DNA of 47,875 nucleotides, taken from IMG/VR virus record IMGVR_UViG_3300037246_000237, positions 1-47,875 of that record. One strand, 5' to 3'. Below, one piece after another: positions 40,918 to 47,635 of this stretch. The translations under genes were made by a program, and so were the position numbers. This DNA is from a virus. The first letter of the stretch is position 1. Every line of letters begins with the position of its first letter. Below the pieces are notes generated by a model. It made no database searches. It saw only the letters and a list, made by a program, of their open reading frames with translations, and was not told the DNA's origin.

Positions 40918-40935
40918 ATTACCGCTAGCCATATT
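40918..40935. repeat. Inverted repeat, right arm
   Basis: ATTACCGCTAGCCATATT is the partner of 40051-40068 (17 of 18 complementary). It lies just upstream (minus sense) of the leader hairpin of the 40085-40846 gene and just downstream of its promoter. Confidence 0.85.
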
Positions 40936-40962
40936 AACTTTTTAAAGAACTGTTCTCAAATA

Positions 40963-40992
40963 CTTATACGATTACACTCGTAATTTGTTCAA
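40963..40992 (-). promoter_or_regulatory. Sigma70-like promoter (TTGAAC-18-TATAAG)
   Basis: On the minus strand TTGAAC (40992-40987), an 18-base spacer, then TATAAG (40968-40963). The -10 side continues as TATTTGA, the same as in the promoter at 41232-41261. The spacer and downstream bases hold a CGATTACA/TGTAATCG dyad. It is placed to drive the 40085-40846 gene. Confidence 0.75.
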
Positions 40993-41010
40993 ATGTAATC
41001 GAATAATTAC

Positions 41011-41184
41011 TTAAACTTTTTCTTCTTCGACTTTAAATGTGTAACCCAATTTAACTATGCAAGTACGGGTATTCTCTGTTAATGTTTTCGTGCCTGCAAT
41101 TTCAGCAAAGTATTGTGCTTTTTCACAAACAGGATAAACTATCTTTTCACCCCAATTGACTACTACTCTTACTATAAGTTCCAT
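41011..41184 (-). CDS. Unknown small beta-rich protein
   Basis: This 57-residue protein is unrecognised and rich in beta strands (MELIVRVVVNWGEKIVYPV at the start, CIVKLGYTFKVEEEKV at the end) with two cysteines. The start lies just after AAGGGGTATATC and a promoter at 41232-41261 about 40 bases upstream. Confidence 0.65.
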   Translation of the reverse strand: MELIVRVVVNWGEKIVYPVCEKAQYFAEIAGTKTLTENTRTCIVKLGYTFKVEEEKV

Positions 41185-41231
41185 GATATACCCCTTAAAT
41201 TATTAAACTATTAAAGATCATGCTTCAAATA

Positions 41232-41261
41232 CTTATACGACCAGTGATTATTTTTGTTCAA
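41232..41261 (-). promoter_or_regulatory. Sigma70-like promoter (TTGAAC-18-TATAAG)
   Basis: On the minus strand TTGAAC (41261-41256) is 18 bases from TATAAG (41237-41232). The 16-base run TCAAATACTTATACGA (plus strand, 41225-41240) is identical at 40956-40971. It is placed to drive the 41011-41184 gene. Confidence 0.75.
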
Positions 41262-41267
41262 ACTATT

Positions 41268-41684
41268 TTAAAGAATAAAACCTTTTCCACGTTCATCTAT
41301 ATTACGCTGTTCAGCATTGCGTTTATCCCGGCAGTCAGTAGCATAGGCATTCCAGCAACATCTACAAAAATTATTTAAACCATCAGGATTTCTTTTCAAT
41401 ATCCCATATTCACTTAATAGCTTTACAGTGCTACATTTGCCTTTGCACAATTTCATCAATAACTTGCCACTCTTAATATAAATGGGTTTGGTTAGTTTAG
41501 GTTTTTTACGTGGTTTAGGTACGACTCTGATTTTACCATCAATTACAGTGTACTTTCGGCCATAACCATTATCGTCACACTTTCTGCAATGATCCATAAA
41601 CTTCGGGCCATTATCATGCTTAAAGTATTGACAGGTTAATGATTTAATTATTCCACATGCATTACATTTTCTATTATCCATCAT
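41268..41684 (-). CDS. Twin zinc-ribbon protein
   Basis: This 138-residue protein has two cysteine ribbons: CNAC...CRKC in the first 40 residues and CKGKC...CRCC near 80-110. Each resembles the N-terminal ribbon of the endonuclease VII gene in this phage, but the HNH catalytic part is absent. The protein is basic. The start at 41684 follows AAGGAAC and is preferred over an upstream reading with no site. It is the first gene of the leftward unit. Confidence 0.65.
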   Translation of the reverse strand: MMDNRKCNACGIIKSLTCQYFKHDNGPKFMDHCRKCDDNGYGRKYTVIDGKIRVVPKPRKKPKLTKPIYIKSGKLLMKLCKGKCSTVKLLSEYGILKRNPDGLNNFCRCCWNAYATDCRDKRNAEQRNIDERGKGFIL

Positions 41685-42403
41685 GTTCCTTTTAACTAAT
41701 AAACTTGTAACGCATGTTGTTACGTGTGTTGTTATGCTTTTGTTCATTAAATAATTATTAAAAGAGTAAGATAGTAAGTGAACACGTTAGAATCATTAAA
41801 ACTTGTGCACTAAAAGTGGTTATAATCGCACGTGGGATATGCTTAAGAGCTGTTCACACACACTATAGGTTACTTATACTATTATTATTAAAATAAGAAA
41901 TAAATAAAGAGGTTAGGCTAGCCCCTACAGGAATGAAGTAGCCCCCTAAGGGCAAACTGTAATCACCTAAATAGCAATTCTATTGTGTGTAGCGGTATAA
42001 GTCGTTATGTAGTAAGCGTTTACAGTGCTCATGCTGGCATATTATCATGTTCGCTAACCTGTGCATCTATGATAGTACCAATAGCGTATTATACACCAAG
42101 TCCTAGACATGGCGAATAAACAGCGTTTAGAGCCTAATAACGCATGTGTTGCATTCAAACGCTACCATTGAGGTAGATACATTATTACATGGGCAATAGT
42201 GTCTACTTATCCATTGTCATAAGGGTAGATATATTGGCCTATACACGTTTATCTAACCCCCCGGGTACTACCCTTGACCCTGTATGCCATGAGCCGATGG
42301 GACCCTTAATAGGACCGCACAAATACTATATTTTTTACTCCATAGACATCATTATATTAGGGTCTACTTATAATTCTATTGTGCGCATAAACCTATACAC
42401 TTA

Positions 42404-42432
42404 TTGACAAGTGGAGTGGTTTAGTCACATAT
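42404..42432 (+). promoter_or_regulatory. Rightward promoter-like sequence
   Basis: TTGACA (42404-42409) is a perfect -35 box. After 17 bases ACATAT (42427-42432) could serve as -10. It lies about 240 bases upstream of the first rightward gene. The -10 match is weak, so support is moderate. Confidence 0.45.
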
Positions 42433-42489
42433 CCTATTTAGGAAAACAAGTATTTTCAGGATAATGACAACTAATGATACTATTTTCAA

Positions 42490-42507
42490 AAAATATTATA
42501 ATATTTT
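42490..42507. repeat. 18-bp AT-only palindrome
   Basis: AAAATATTATAATATTTT is a perfect inverted repeat with no GC pair, within a very AT-rich segment. It could aid DNA melting at an origin or bind a regulatory protein. Confidence 0.6.
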
Positions 42508-42649
42508 GGCTATATATGGAAGAATTGGGAAAGATCGGCACAGTTATATAGAGGGGCTATGTTTTTCAGGGCATATATAAGACAACGATTAACTAATTAC
42601 TAATGTATAAAGAGTCGAGTGTAAATAAATTTCCTGATTACAGAAGTAT

Positions 42650-42674
42650 TGTCCATAAGAGAGATTAAAATAAA
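42650..42674 (+). repeat. 25-bp leader repeat, copy 1
   Basis: A 25-base block, TGTCC followed by two variable bases and AAGAGAGATTAAAATAAA, is repeated at 42982-43006 with 2 mismatches. This copy sits directly before the ATG at 42674 and contains an AAGAGAG that can act as a ribosome site. Confidence 0.75.
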
Positions 42675-42814
42675 TGGTAGCAGGCTGGTCTAAAAGCGAA
42701 ATCCTCTGGTTTATCCAGCTAAGTCCTACGACAGCTGAAACAATCTGCCTTAAATATAGCGAAGTCAGTAGCTTGGACTCCCTGCTACCACCTAATTTGG
42801 AGCGGATACCATGA
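42674..42814 (+). CDS. Small first gene of rightward unit (or structured RNA)
   Basis: This 46-residue ORF has a Trp-rich N-terminus (AGWSKSEILWF) and ends TGA overlapping the next ATG (ATGA). The same DNA can fold as RNA: a 10-bp perfect stem TGGTAGCAGG (42675-42684) with CCTGCTACCA (42781-42790), enclosing a CTGG/CCAG hairpin and an AGTCC/GGACT arm. It could be a coding gene, a structured leader or both. Coding is favoured by the coupled stop. Confidence 0.5.
   Translation: MVAGWSKSEILWFIQLSPTTAETICLKYSEVSSLDSLLPPNLERIP
42675..42790 (+). ncRNA. Candidate three-way-junction RNA
   Basis: A closing stem of 10 perfect pairs encloses at least two inner hairpins, CTGG/CCAG near 42706-42718 and AGTCC/GGACT near 42722-42779. 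It spans nearly the whole of the 46-residue ORF. It does not match a tRNA (no T-arm motif, wrong lengths), tmRNA or hammerhead core. Confidence 0.4.
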
Positions 42815-43005
42815 GTTTTCTAATAGATGTAATCGCAAAAACTTCAGCGCGTAATCAGGTACTTATAGGCGGGCGCTGGTTTATGGCCAAACCGTATGGT
42901 AAAGACCCGCTATCTGTGCGCTTCAGAAATGCCATTCGAGTTATTACTGGAAAGAGCAGAGCGTATCACTATAGGTCGGACTGTCCGCAAGAGAGATTAA
43001 AATAA
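42811..43005 (+). CDS. Unknown basic protein
   Basis: This 64-residue basic protein is unrecognised. It is coupled to the preceding ORF by ATGA. The last eight codons fall in the 25-bp repeat (copy 2), whose first copy is not in this reading frame. The middle has a GGRWFMAKPYG motif. Confidence 0.65.
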   Translation: MSFLIDVIAKTSARNQVLIGGRWFMAKPYGKDPLSVRFRNAIRVITGKSRAYHYRSDCPQERLK

Positions 43006-43006
43006 A
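42982..43006 (+). repeat. 25-bp leader repeat, copy 2
   Basis: This is the second copy of the block at 42650-42674 (2 mismatches). It covers the last codons and stop of the 42811 gene and the space before the SPFH gene start. Confidence 0.75.
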
Positions 43007-43018
43007 GGATATATCCCA

Positions 43019-43543
43019 ATGTTCAATAAACTAATGGAGGTGCTTCTATGCGTGATCTCTAAATTTCCTCACTTTATAATTATACCTCCCGATGAACAGG
43101 CTGTTGTTCTGCGATTTGGAAAGTATCTCAAGACTCTGGATGAAGGTGGTCACTATTTGTTACACTGGCCGCTGATTCATACCGTCATGCAGATCGCTTC
43201 TACACGACAGTTAATAGACATAGATAAACAGGACATCTTAACTAAAGATAAGCGTTCGATAACTTTGAATGCTTCCATCGAATATGTTATTGACGAACCT
43301 TATAAAGCATTACTGTCTGTGAACGATTATGACGAGAGCCTTCAAGAAGTAGCAGGTGATATGTTCCGGCGATCAATTATGGAACGCACGCTAGCCGAGT
43401 GCACCGAAGATATTGAATTGATAAAGCTAGAAGTATTTGAGGGACTCGAAGAAGAGGCGCATGATAATTACGGTATAGGTGTGCTGGCGGTTTACATACC
43501 TACATTTACTAAAGCTATTACGGTAAGACTAATTCAGGAGTAG
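43019..43543 (+). CDS. SPFH/band-7 (stomatin-like) protein
   Basis: This 174-residue protein has an N-terminal hydrophobic segment and an SPFH signature: IIPPDEQAVVLRFGKY near 26-41, a GGHYLLHWPL motif, an RQLIDIDKQDILTKDKR segment, and a long amphipathic helix to the end. Host SPFH proteins (HflK/HflC, stomatins) scaffold membrane proteases. A phage version could shield or redirect host FtsH-type proteolysis or organise membrane sites. It is the first clearly named gene of the rightward unit. Confidence 0.8.
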   Translation: MFNKLMEVLLCVISKFPHFIIIPPDEQAVVLRFGKYLKTLDEGGHYLLHWPLIHTVMQIASTRQLIDIDKQDILTKDKRSITLNASIEYVIDEPYKALLSVNDYDESLQEVAGDMFRRSIMERTLAECTEDIELIKLEVFEGLEEEAHDNYGIGVLAVYIPTFTKAITVRLIQE

Positions 43544-43547
43544 TGCA

Positions 43548-43883
43548 ATGGCGAAGAGCAGAGAAGCACAAGCAGTAATCGACGCTCTATACACTAGGCA
43601 ACAGAAAGAGCTTGACGTTATGGGCGATAGTAACGAGGATATATGCAGAGCGTTTAAGCTGGCCTCGATTATTATTAACGCTGAGAGTGGCACACCGCTT
43701 GAGATGCTCAATAAAATGCTGGCTAAGAACGGAATTACAGAACCGCTTGAAGTTTATGTCGAACAGAAAGAGGATGAAGTTGACATCGTGACAGATGAAG
43801 GGGTTACTACTGTCAGCATAGACGAATTGGAGCTTCCCAATGGAGATCAAGAGCAAAGCGGAAACAATGAAGCTGTGGGTTAA
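43548..43883 (+). CDS. Unknown acidic protein
   Basis: This 111-residue protein has a helical N-terminal half and an acidic C-terminal half with strands, ending in a Glu/Gln-rich tail. The start follows AGGAGTAGTGCA. It overlaps no neighbour. No family is recognised. Confidence 0.7.
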   Translation: MAKSREAQAVIDALYTRQQKELDVMGDSNEDICRAFKLASIIINAESGTPLEMLNKMLAKNGITEPLEVYVEQKEDEVDIVTDEGVTTVSIDELELPNGDQEQSGNNEAVG

Positions 43884-43924
43884 ATTTTATCACGACTTAT
43901 TAGTTTTACGGGAGACTAAAAATT

Positions 43925-44119
43925 ATGGCGGAGCAAGTTCAAAGTATAAAGCCCCAAGGCGGAAGTCAGCCAAGGGAAGTAGCAGTGAAGATGTTGAACG
44001 AAGTGTACGACAACTTAGAAACAAAAGACCTGTCAAGAAATGAGTTCATTAACGAGTCACTTGACATAATCGGCAAGACCAAAGCTCAACCTAAGAGCAA
44101 ACTTATTTTACCGGAGTAA
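43925..44119 (+). CDS. Unknown basic helical protein
   Basis: This 64-residue protein is helical and basic with charged ends. The start follows GGGAGACT. Another frame (43840-44043) in the same DNA lacks a site and is not used. It lies two bases before the next gene. Confidence 0.6.
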   Translation: MAEQVQSIKPQGGSQPREVAVKMLNEVYDNLETKDLSRNEFINESLDIIGKTKAQPKSKLILPE

Positions 44120-44121
44120 TT

Positions 44122-44445
44122 ATGGGTGGACAAGTAAACGCAGTAATAGTAGATAATGATGGAAGTGATGCCGGGATTATAATTGGCAACAGCGACGGTG
44201 GGGGCACACAGAAACTCACCATCGCTTCTAATGTAGCTGTCGGCACAGATCAGGCTTGTAGGTCTTGTCTTTTGATGACCGCTGGAACCGATGTTTATTT
44301 TACACTGGCCGACGAAGCAGCTGACGTTAATGATTTTCTGCTGTTGTCCGAAGCCTATCTGCCTATGCCCATTAAGAATCTTAATCAACTGAGATTCTAT
44401 GGTGTTACTGATGGCATTATTATTCACGTTCTTTGGAGAAGCTAA
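44122..44445 (+). CDS. Small beta-rich virion-type protein
   Basis: This 107-residue protein is Gly/Asp/Val-rich with many short strands (DGIIIHVLWRS ends it). It resembles small head-fibre or decoration proteins by composition. A role next to the following beta-sandwich protein is likely. Confidence 0.6.
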   Translation: MGGQVNAVIVDNDGSDAGIIIGNSDGGGTQKLTIASNVAVGTDQACRSCLLMTAGTDVYFTLADEAADVNDFLLLSEAYLPMPIKNLNQLRFYGVTDGIIIHVLWRS

Positions 44446-44446
44446 A

Positions 44447-44989
44447 ATGGCCGAGGAAACATTTGAATCGCTTGAAGCTGGTAACGATGCTTACGAGTCC
44501 ATCGACATTAAGTTGACCAACCTACGGGGCGGGCAGACATTTACTCCGCAGACAGCACACAGAATTTCTCAGTTTGACTTTCATGGTTTCAGGGAAGCCG
44601 CTGCTACTGGTACTGGTACAGTGGAGATTTATGCGACTGATGGCACTGATCCTACAGGACCAGTCATAGCGAGTGGCACGTTTGATATTAGCACTATGGT
44701 CACTGGTGCAGGTGGTGGATGGATAACTGTTGCCATGACAGGGCTGCAAGGTATTCTACATGCGGGTGTCAAGTATGCTGCTGTGATTAAGACTGATACC
44801 GATGACTATTACATACGAATGGTAGGCAGCACTGGCAGTGACTACGCTAATGGTGACGCTATATCTTCAAATAATGGCGGGACGAGTTGGACAACTTATG
44901 CTGCTAATGATGCGAAGTTCAGGGACATTGGGTTTGAATACACGGCAGGGGCCAAGGGTGGTCTTACCGGAGAAGGTTGGGGGTGGTAA
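44447..44989 (+). CDS. Single beta-sandwich protein related to nozzle modules
   Basis: This 180-residue protein carries the same module as the two N-terminal modules of the nozzle protein (7898-10513): VEIYATDG, GVKYAAVIKTDTD, NNGGTSWTTYAAND and a final IGFEY strand. The start at 44447 follows GGAG and is preferred over a hydrophobic upstream extension. It may be an accessory or exchange form of the tail module, or a separate head fibre. Confidence 0.65.
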   Translation: MAEETFESLEAGNDAYESIDIKLTNLRGGQTFTPQTAHRISQFDFHGFREAAATGTGTVEIYATDGTDPTGPVIASGTFDISTMVTGAGGGWITVAMTGLQGILHAGVKYAAVIKTDTDDYYIRMVGSTGSDYANGDAISSNNGGTSWTTYAANDAKFRDIGFEYTAGAKGGLTGEGWGW

Positions 44990-44990
44990 T

Positions 44991-45215
44991 ATGAAATATA
45001 CTTTAATGATTGTGCTATTAGTTTTATGCGTTCTATTCGGACTCGGCGCTTTAAAACAAGCGTGCGAAAGTTATACGAGAAAGTCTACACCACCTATACC
45101 AATAAGCGATCCTAACGCCTATAAACGACGCACTGATATTTGCAGGAGCTACTACGATGGAGACAAAAGAAATTCAGAGTCGTTTACAGAAAGCAATGGC
45201 GAAGTTATATCCTGA
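44991..45215 (+). CDS. Small membrane-anchored protein
   Basis: This 74-residue protein has an N-terminal hydrophobic span (MKYTLMIVLLVLCVLFGLGA) followed by a polar, basic region. The start follows GGGGGTGGT. It overlaps the next gene by 59 bases. It has the shape of an i-spanin or signal-anchored peptide, but no heptad coil is evident. Confidence 0.6.
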   Translation: MKYTLMIVLLVLCVLFGLGALKQACESYTRKSTPPIPISDPNAYKRRTDICRSYYDGDKRNSESFTESNGEVIS

Positions 45216-45369
45216 CTCGCGCATAAAATTTATTAGCGATGACCATACGATCTTAGAGGATTTAGATGCGCTTGATATTTGCGTTACCTATTTCCTTTTT
45301 GATCGTGACGCTGCAATTAGAGAGGCTTGGGCTACTGGAAAGATGGAGGGTGAGAACAATGTCAAGTAA
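45157..45369 (+). CDS. Unknown small acidic protein
   Basis: This 70-residue protein is unrecognised. Its start follows AGGAG inside the preceding gene (59-base overlap), and its end overlaps the next start by 11 bases. It has a central acidic segment ISDDHTILEDLDALD. Confidence 0.6.
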   Translation: METKEIQSRLQKAMAKLYPDSRIKFISDDHTILEDLDALDICVTYFLFDRDAAIREAWATGKMEGENNVK

Positions 45370-45745
45370 GAATGTTAAGGCAGGACGTTTGCTTTCTAAG
45401 TTCATTAGACAGATCGCTGAAGAGACAGAATTTGTGCTGGGCGAAAGCGGTGAAGATGATCGCATGGTTTCCAAGGCTGAACTATTAGCTCGCAAGATGT
45501 GGCGAATTGCTCTGGGCTATAATGAACTTGTCCTAACAGAAGAGGGAACGAAGACGATTGTTCATCCACCTGATCTAAAGATGGCTACGGTTGTTATGGA
45601 TCGTATGGAAGGTCGATGCGGGACTGCGGTAGAAGACGAAGTTACCCGGCCAACTACAGCGGCTAAAATTACTGAACAGGGCAAGAAGCGAATTGCCGCA
45701 ATAGGGGGATTAGCCGATGGTGATGTCGATAGTGGAGACACTTAA
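45359..45745 (+). CDS. Putative small terminase subunit
   Basis: This 128-residue protein lies directly before TerL and overlaps it by 29 bases, the usual place of TerS. It is helical with a KAGRLLSKFIRQIAEE start and an HPPDLKMATVVMDRMEGRCG segment, similar in outline to small phage packaging proteins. The start at 45359 has GGAGG eight bases upstream. Confidence 0.6.
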   Translation: MSSKNVKAGRLLSKFIRQIAEETEFVLGESGEDDRMVSKAELLARKMWRIALGYNELVLTEEGTKTIVHPPDLKMATVVMDRMEGRCGTAVEDEVTRPTTAAKITEQGKKRIAAIGGLADGDVDSGDT

Positions 45746-47633
45746 ACCTAGCTTATCAACGCCGTTTCCTAACATACCCCGGCACTGGAAAGAACCGCTG
45801 ACCGGGCTTAAGATTCCTAAGAACCCACATGAAAATGTTATATGGCGTGGTGATCTACTCCGTAAAGCGGAGAAGGATATTATTTTGCAGCAGGATTTAA
45901 TGTCGGCTTCGGCAGAGTCCTTGCTGTTCTGGGTCAATACATTTGTCTGGACATTTCACCAGAAAGATATTGATCCTATTACTGGTTTTGAAATTGAAGT
46001 TGAAAATGAACATGTTCCATTTGTTACATGGGACGTGCAGGATTCATTGTTTAAAAAATTACTGTACCGCTTGAAGAACCCGAAGGCTATCCTAATAGAT
46101 AAGTCTCGTGACATGGGTGCAAGTTGGTGTGGCTTGGCCTTTATGCACTGGGTATGGCTGTTCGTTGATGACGCGCAGCTACTAGAGATGTCTCGTACTA
46201 AAGACTACGTAGACCAGCCCGGTAACATGAAGGCATTATTCCAAAAGCATGACTACATAAATACATGGCTACCTGAATGGATGGTTCCACCGGGGGTAAG
46301 GCCGGGTGAGAAGTACAGAACCTCTATGCACATGTTGAATATTCTAAACAATGCGTGTATTGATGGAGAGTCAACAAATGAAAATGCTGGTTCTGGTGAC
46401 AGGCGTAAGATCGTTTTACTAGACGAATTTGCGAAGGTCGAAAAAGGTTCTCTGATTCGTTCAGCGACTAAGGACGTTTCACCGTTTCGTATTGTAAACT
46501 CTACCCCGGCTGGTCCGGGTACTGAGTACGCGCGCTGGAAGAAGTCTGGCCAGATCGAAGTATTTCAGCTACCTTGGTGGGAACACCCAGATAAAGGTGG
46601 TGGCCGTTATACATATCAGGATGAACATGGCGCGTGGCATATTAGTTCACCTTGGTATAAGGAAGAAGAGAAGCAACGATCACCTAAAGAAATGGCTCGT
46701 GAAGTTGATATGAAAGATACCGAGTCTGGTGATACGTTCTTTACCCTTAACAATATAAAGAAGCATATTGCTTTGTTCGGTTGTAAGCCTAAATACCGAT
46801 TCCACATTCATCTGGATAAAAAGATTGCCGATTCTGCCATATATACTAAAATACGTGCCAGAGATTACAAAGCCGTGAAGTTGTCCAAAGGTTGTAACGG
46901 TCAGCTGCGCGTCTGGTGCAATCTTATTATGAACAGACCGGATCAAACTAAAACTTATGTATTCGGTTGTGACATTAGTAAAGGTCAGGGCGCTTCTAAC
47001 TCTGTCATCTCCATCAAGTGTAGGGAGACAGGCGAGAAGATTGCTGAATGGCGCGACGCTAATACTCCACCGTTCGCAATGGCAAGGACAGCAGTTGCTC
47101 TAGCTATATGGTGCGGCGGCAGGAAGCCTAAATCATTACCGCTTATTAAGTGGGAGAAGAATGGTCCCGGCGTTGACTTCGGCAAGCAGCTTGTTAAAGC
47201 CTTCAAGTATCCTTACTGTTACTACATGGATAAAGCTGGCGACAAGTCAGAACAGAAAATGAGTAAGTATGGTTGGCACTCAAGCAGTGATAGTAAATTT
47301 GAACTGCTTACTGAGTATGACAGGGTGCTGGCACACGGAGGTTATATTAACCACAGTATCTTCGGCCTTGAAGAAGCAGAGACTTATATCTACTACAAAG
47401 GTGGTGGCATAGGTCCAGCGGAATTGGTCGAAGAAAACTCTAACGCGCGAAAGACTCACGGCGATGTTGTCATAGCTGACGCGCTGACACTTGACTCTAA
47501 AGAACATGGGACCACTAAGCACGAAGGCCCAGACTTTCCAGAGGGTTCAGTAGGCCATAGAAAGCAACAGCGTATGGGCAATAAGAAAAGTAAAAACCGT
47601 AACTGGCGCAACAAATTTAATTTTGAAGGATAA
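45717..47633 (+). CDS. Terminase large subunit
   Basis: This 638-residue protein powers genome packaging. It has a Walker A-like KSRDMGASW at 129-137, Walker B IVLLDE at 232-237 with the catalytic Glu237, and a coupling motif NSTPAG near 261-266. The RNase-H-fold nuclease has D419 in FGCDISKG and D583/D588 in GDVVIADAL. The final region is basic. It is followed 2 bases later by the portal start. Confidence 0.9.
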   Translation: MVMSIVETLKPSLSTPFPNIPRHWKEPLTGLKIPKNPHENVIWRGDLLRKAEKDIILQQDLMSASAESLLFWVNTFVWTFHQKDIDPITGFEIEVENEHVPFVTWDVQDSLFKKLLYRLKNPKAILIDKSRDMGASWCGLAFMHWVWLFVDDAQLLEMSRTKDYVDQPGNMKALFQKHDYINTWLPEWMVPPGVRPGEKYRTSMHMLNILNNACIDGESTNENAGSGDRRKIVLLDEFAKVEKGSLIRSATKDVSPFRIVNSTPAGPGTEYARWKKSGQIEVFQLPWWEHPDKGGGRYTYQDEHGAWHISSPWYKEEEKQRSPKEMAREVDMKDTESGDTFFTLNNIKKHIALFGCKPKYRFHIHLDKKIADSAIYTKIRARDYKAVKLSKGCNGQLRVWCNLIMNRPDQTKTYVFGCDISKGQGASNSVISIKCRETGEKIAEWRDANTPPFAMARTAVALAIWCGGRKPKSLPLIKWEKNGPGVDFGKQLVKAFKYPYCYYMDKAGDKSEQKMSKYGWHSSSDSKFELLTEYDRVLAHGGYINHSIFGLEEAETYIYYKGGGIGPAELVEENSNARKTHGDVVIADALTLDSKEHGTTKHEGPDFPEGSVGHRKQQRMGNKKSKNRNWRNKFNFEG

Positions 47634-47635
47634 CC

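Larger units (their letters stand above)
41685..42673. other. Divergent intergenic region, possible origin
   Basis: About 990 bases separate the two transcription units, and no convincing gene is found. Notable content: palindrome GGCTAGCC near 41916; the hairpin GCCC/GGGC near 41941-41953; AGCGTTT/AAACGCT arms near 42123 and 42157; two copies of GTCTACTTAT (42201 and 42362) and two of GTAGATA in inverse sense; an 18-bp AT-only palindrome at 42490-42507; several TATTTTCA words; and a promoter-like sequence at 42404-42432. The AT-rich right side could be an unwinding element. Confidence 0.6.

Noticed and set aside
42189-42407. A 72-codon plus-strand frame in the divergent intergenic region
   Set aside because: No ribosome site, and it covers repeat words and promoter-like elements; composition is not protein-like.
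42675-42790. tRNA, tmRNA or hammerhead ribozyme
   Set aside because: The closing stem ends near CCA, but the T-arm, D-arm and anticodon lengths do not fit, and no CUGANGA or GAAA hammerhead core is present in the right order.
43840-44043. A 67-codon frame overlapping the 43548 and 43925 genes
   Set aside because: It shares DNA with a better gene that has a clear ribosome site, and its own ATG has none.
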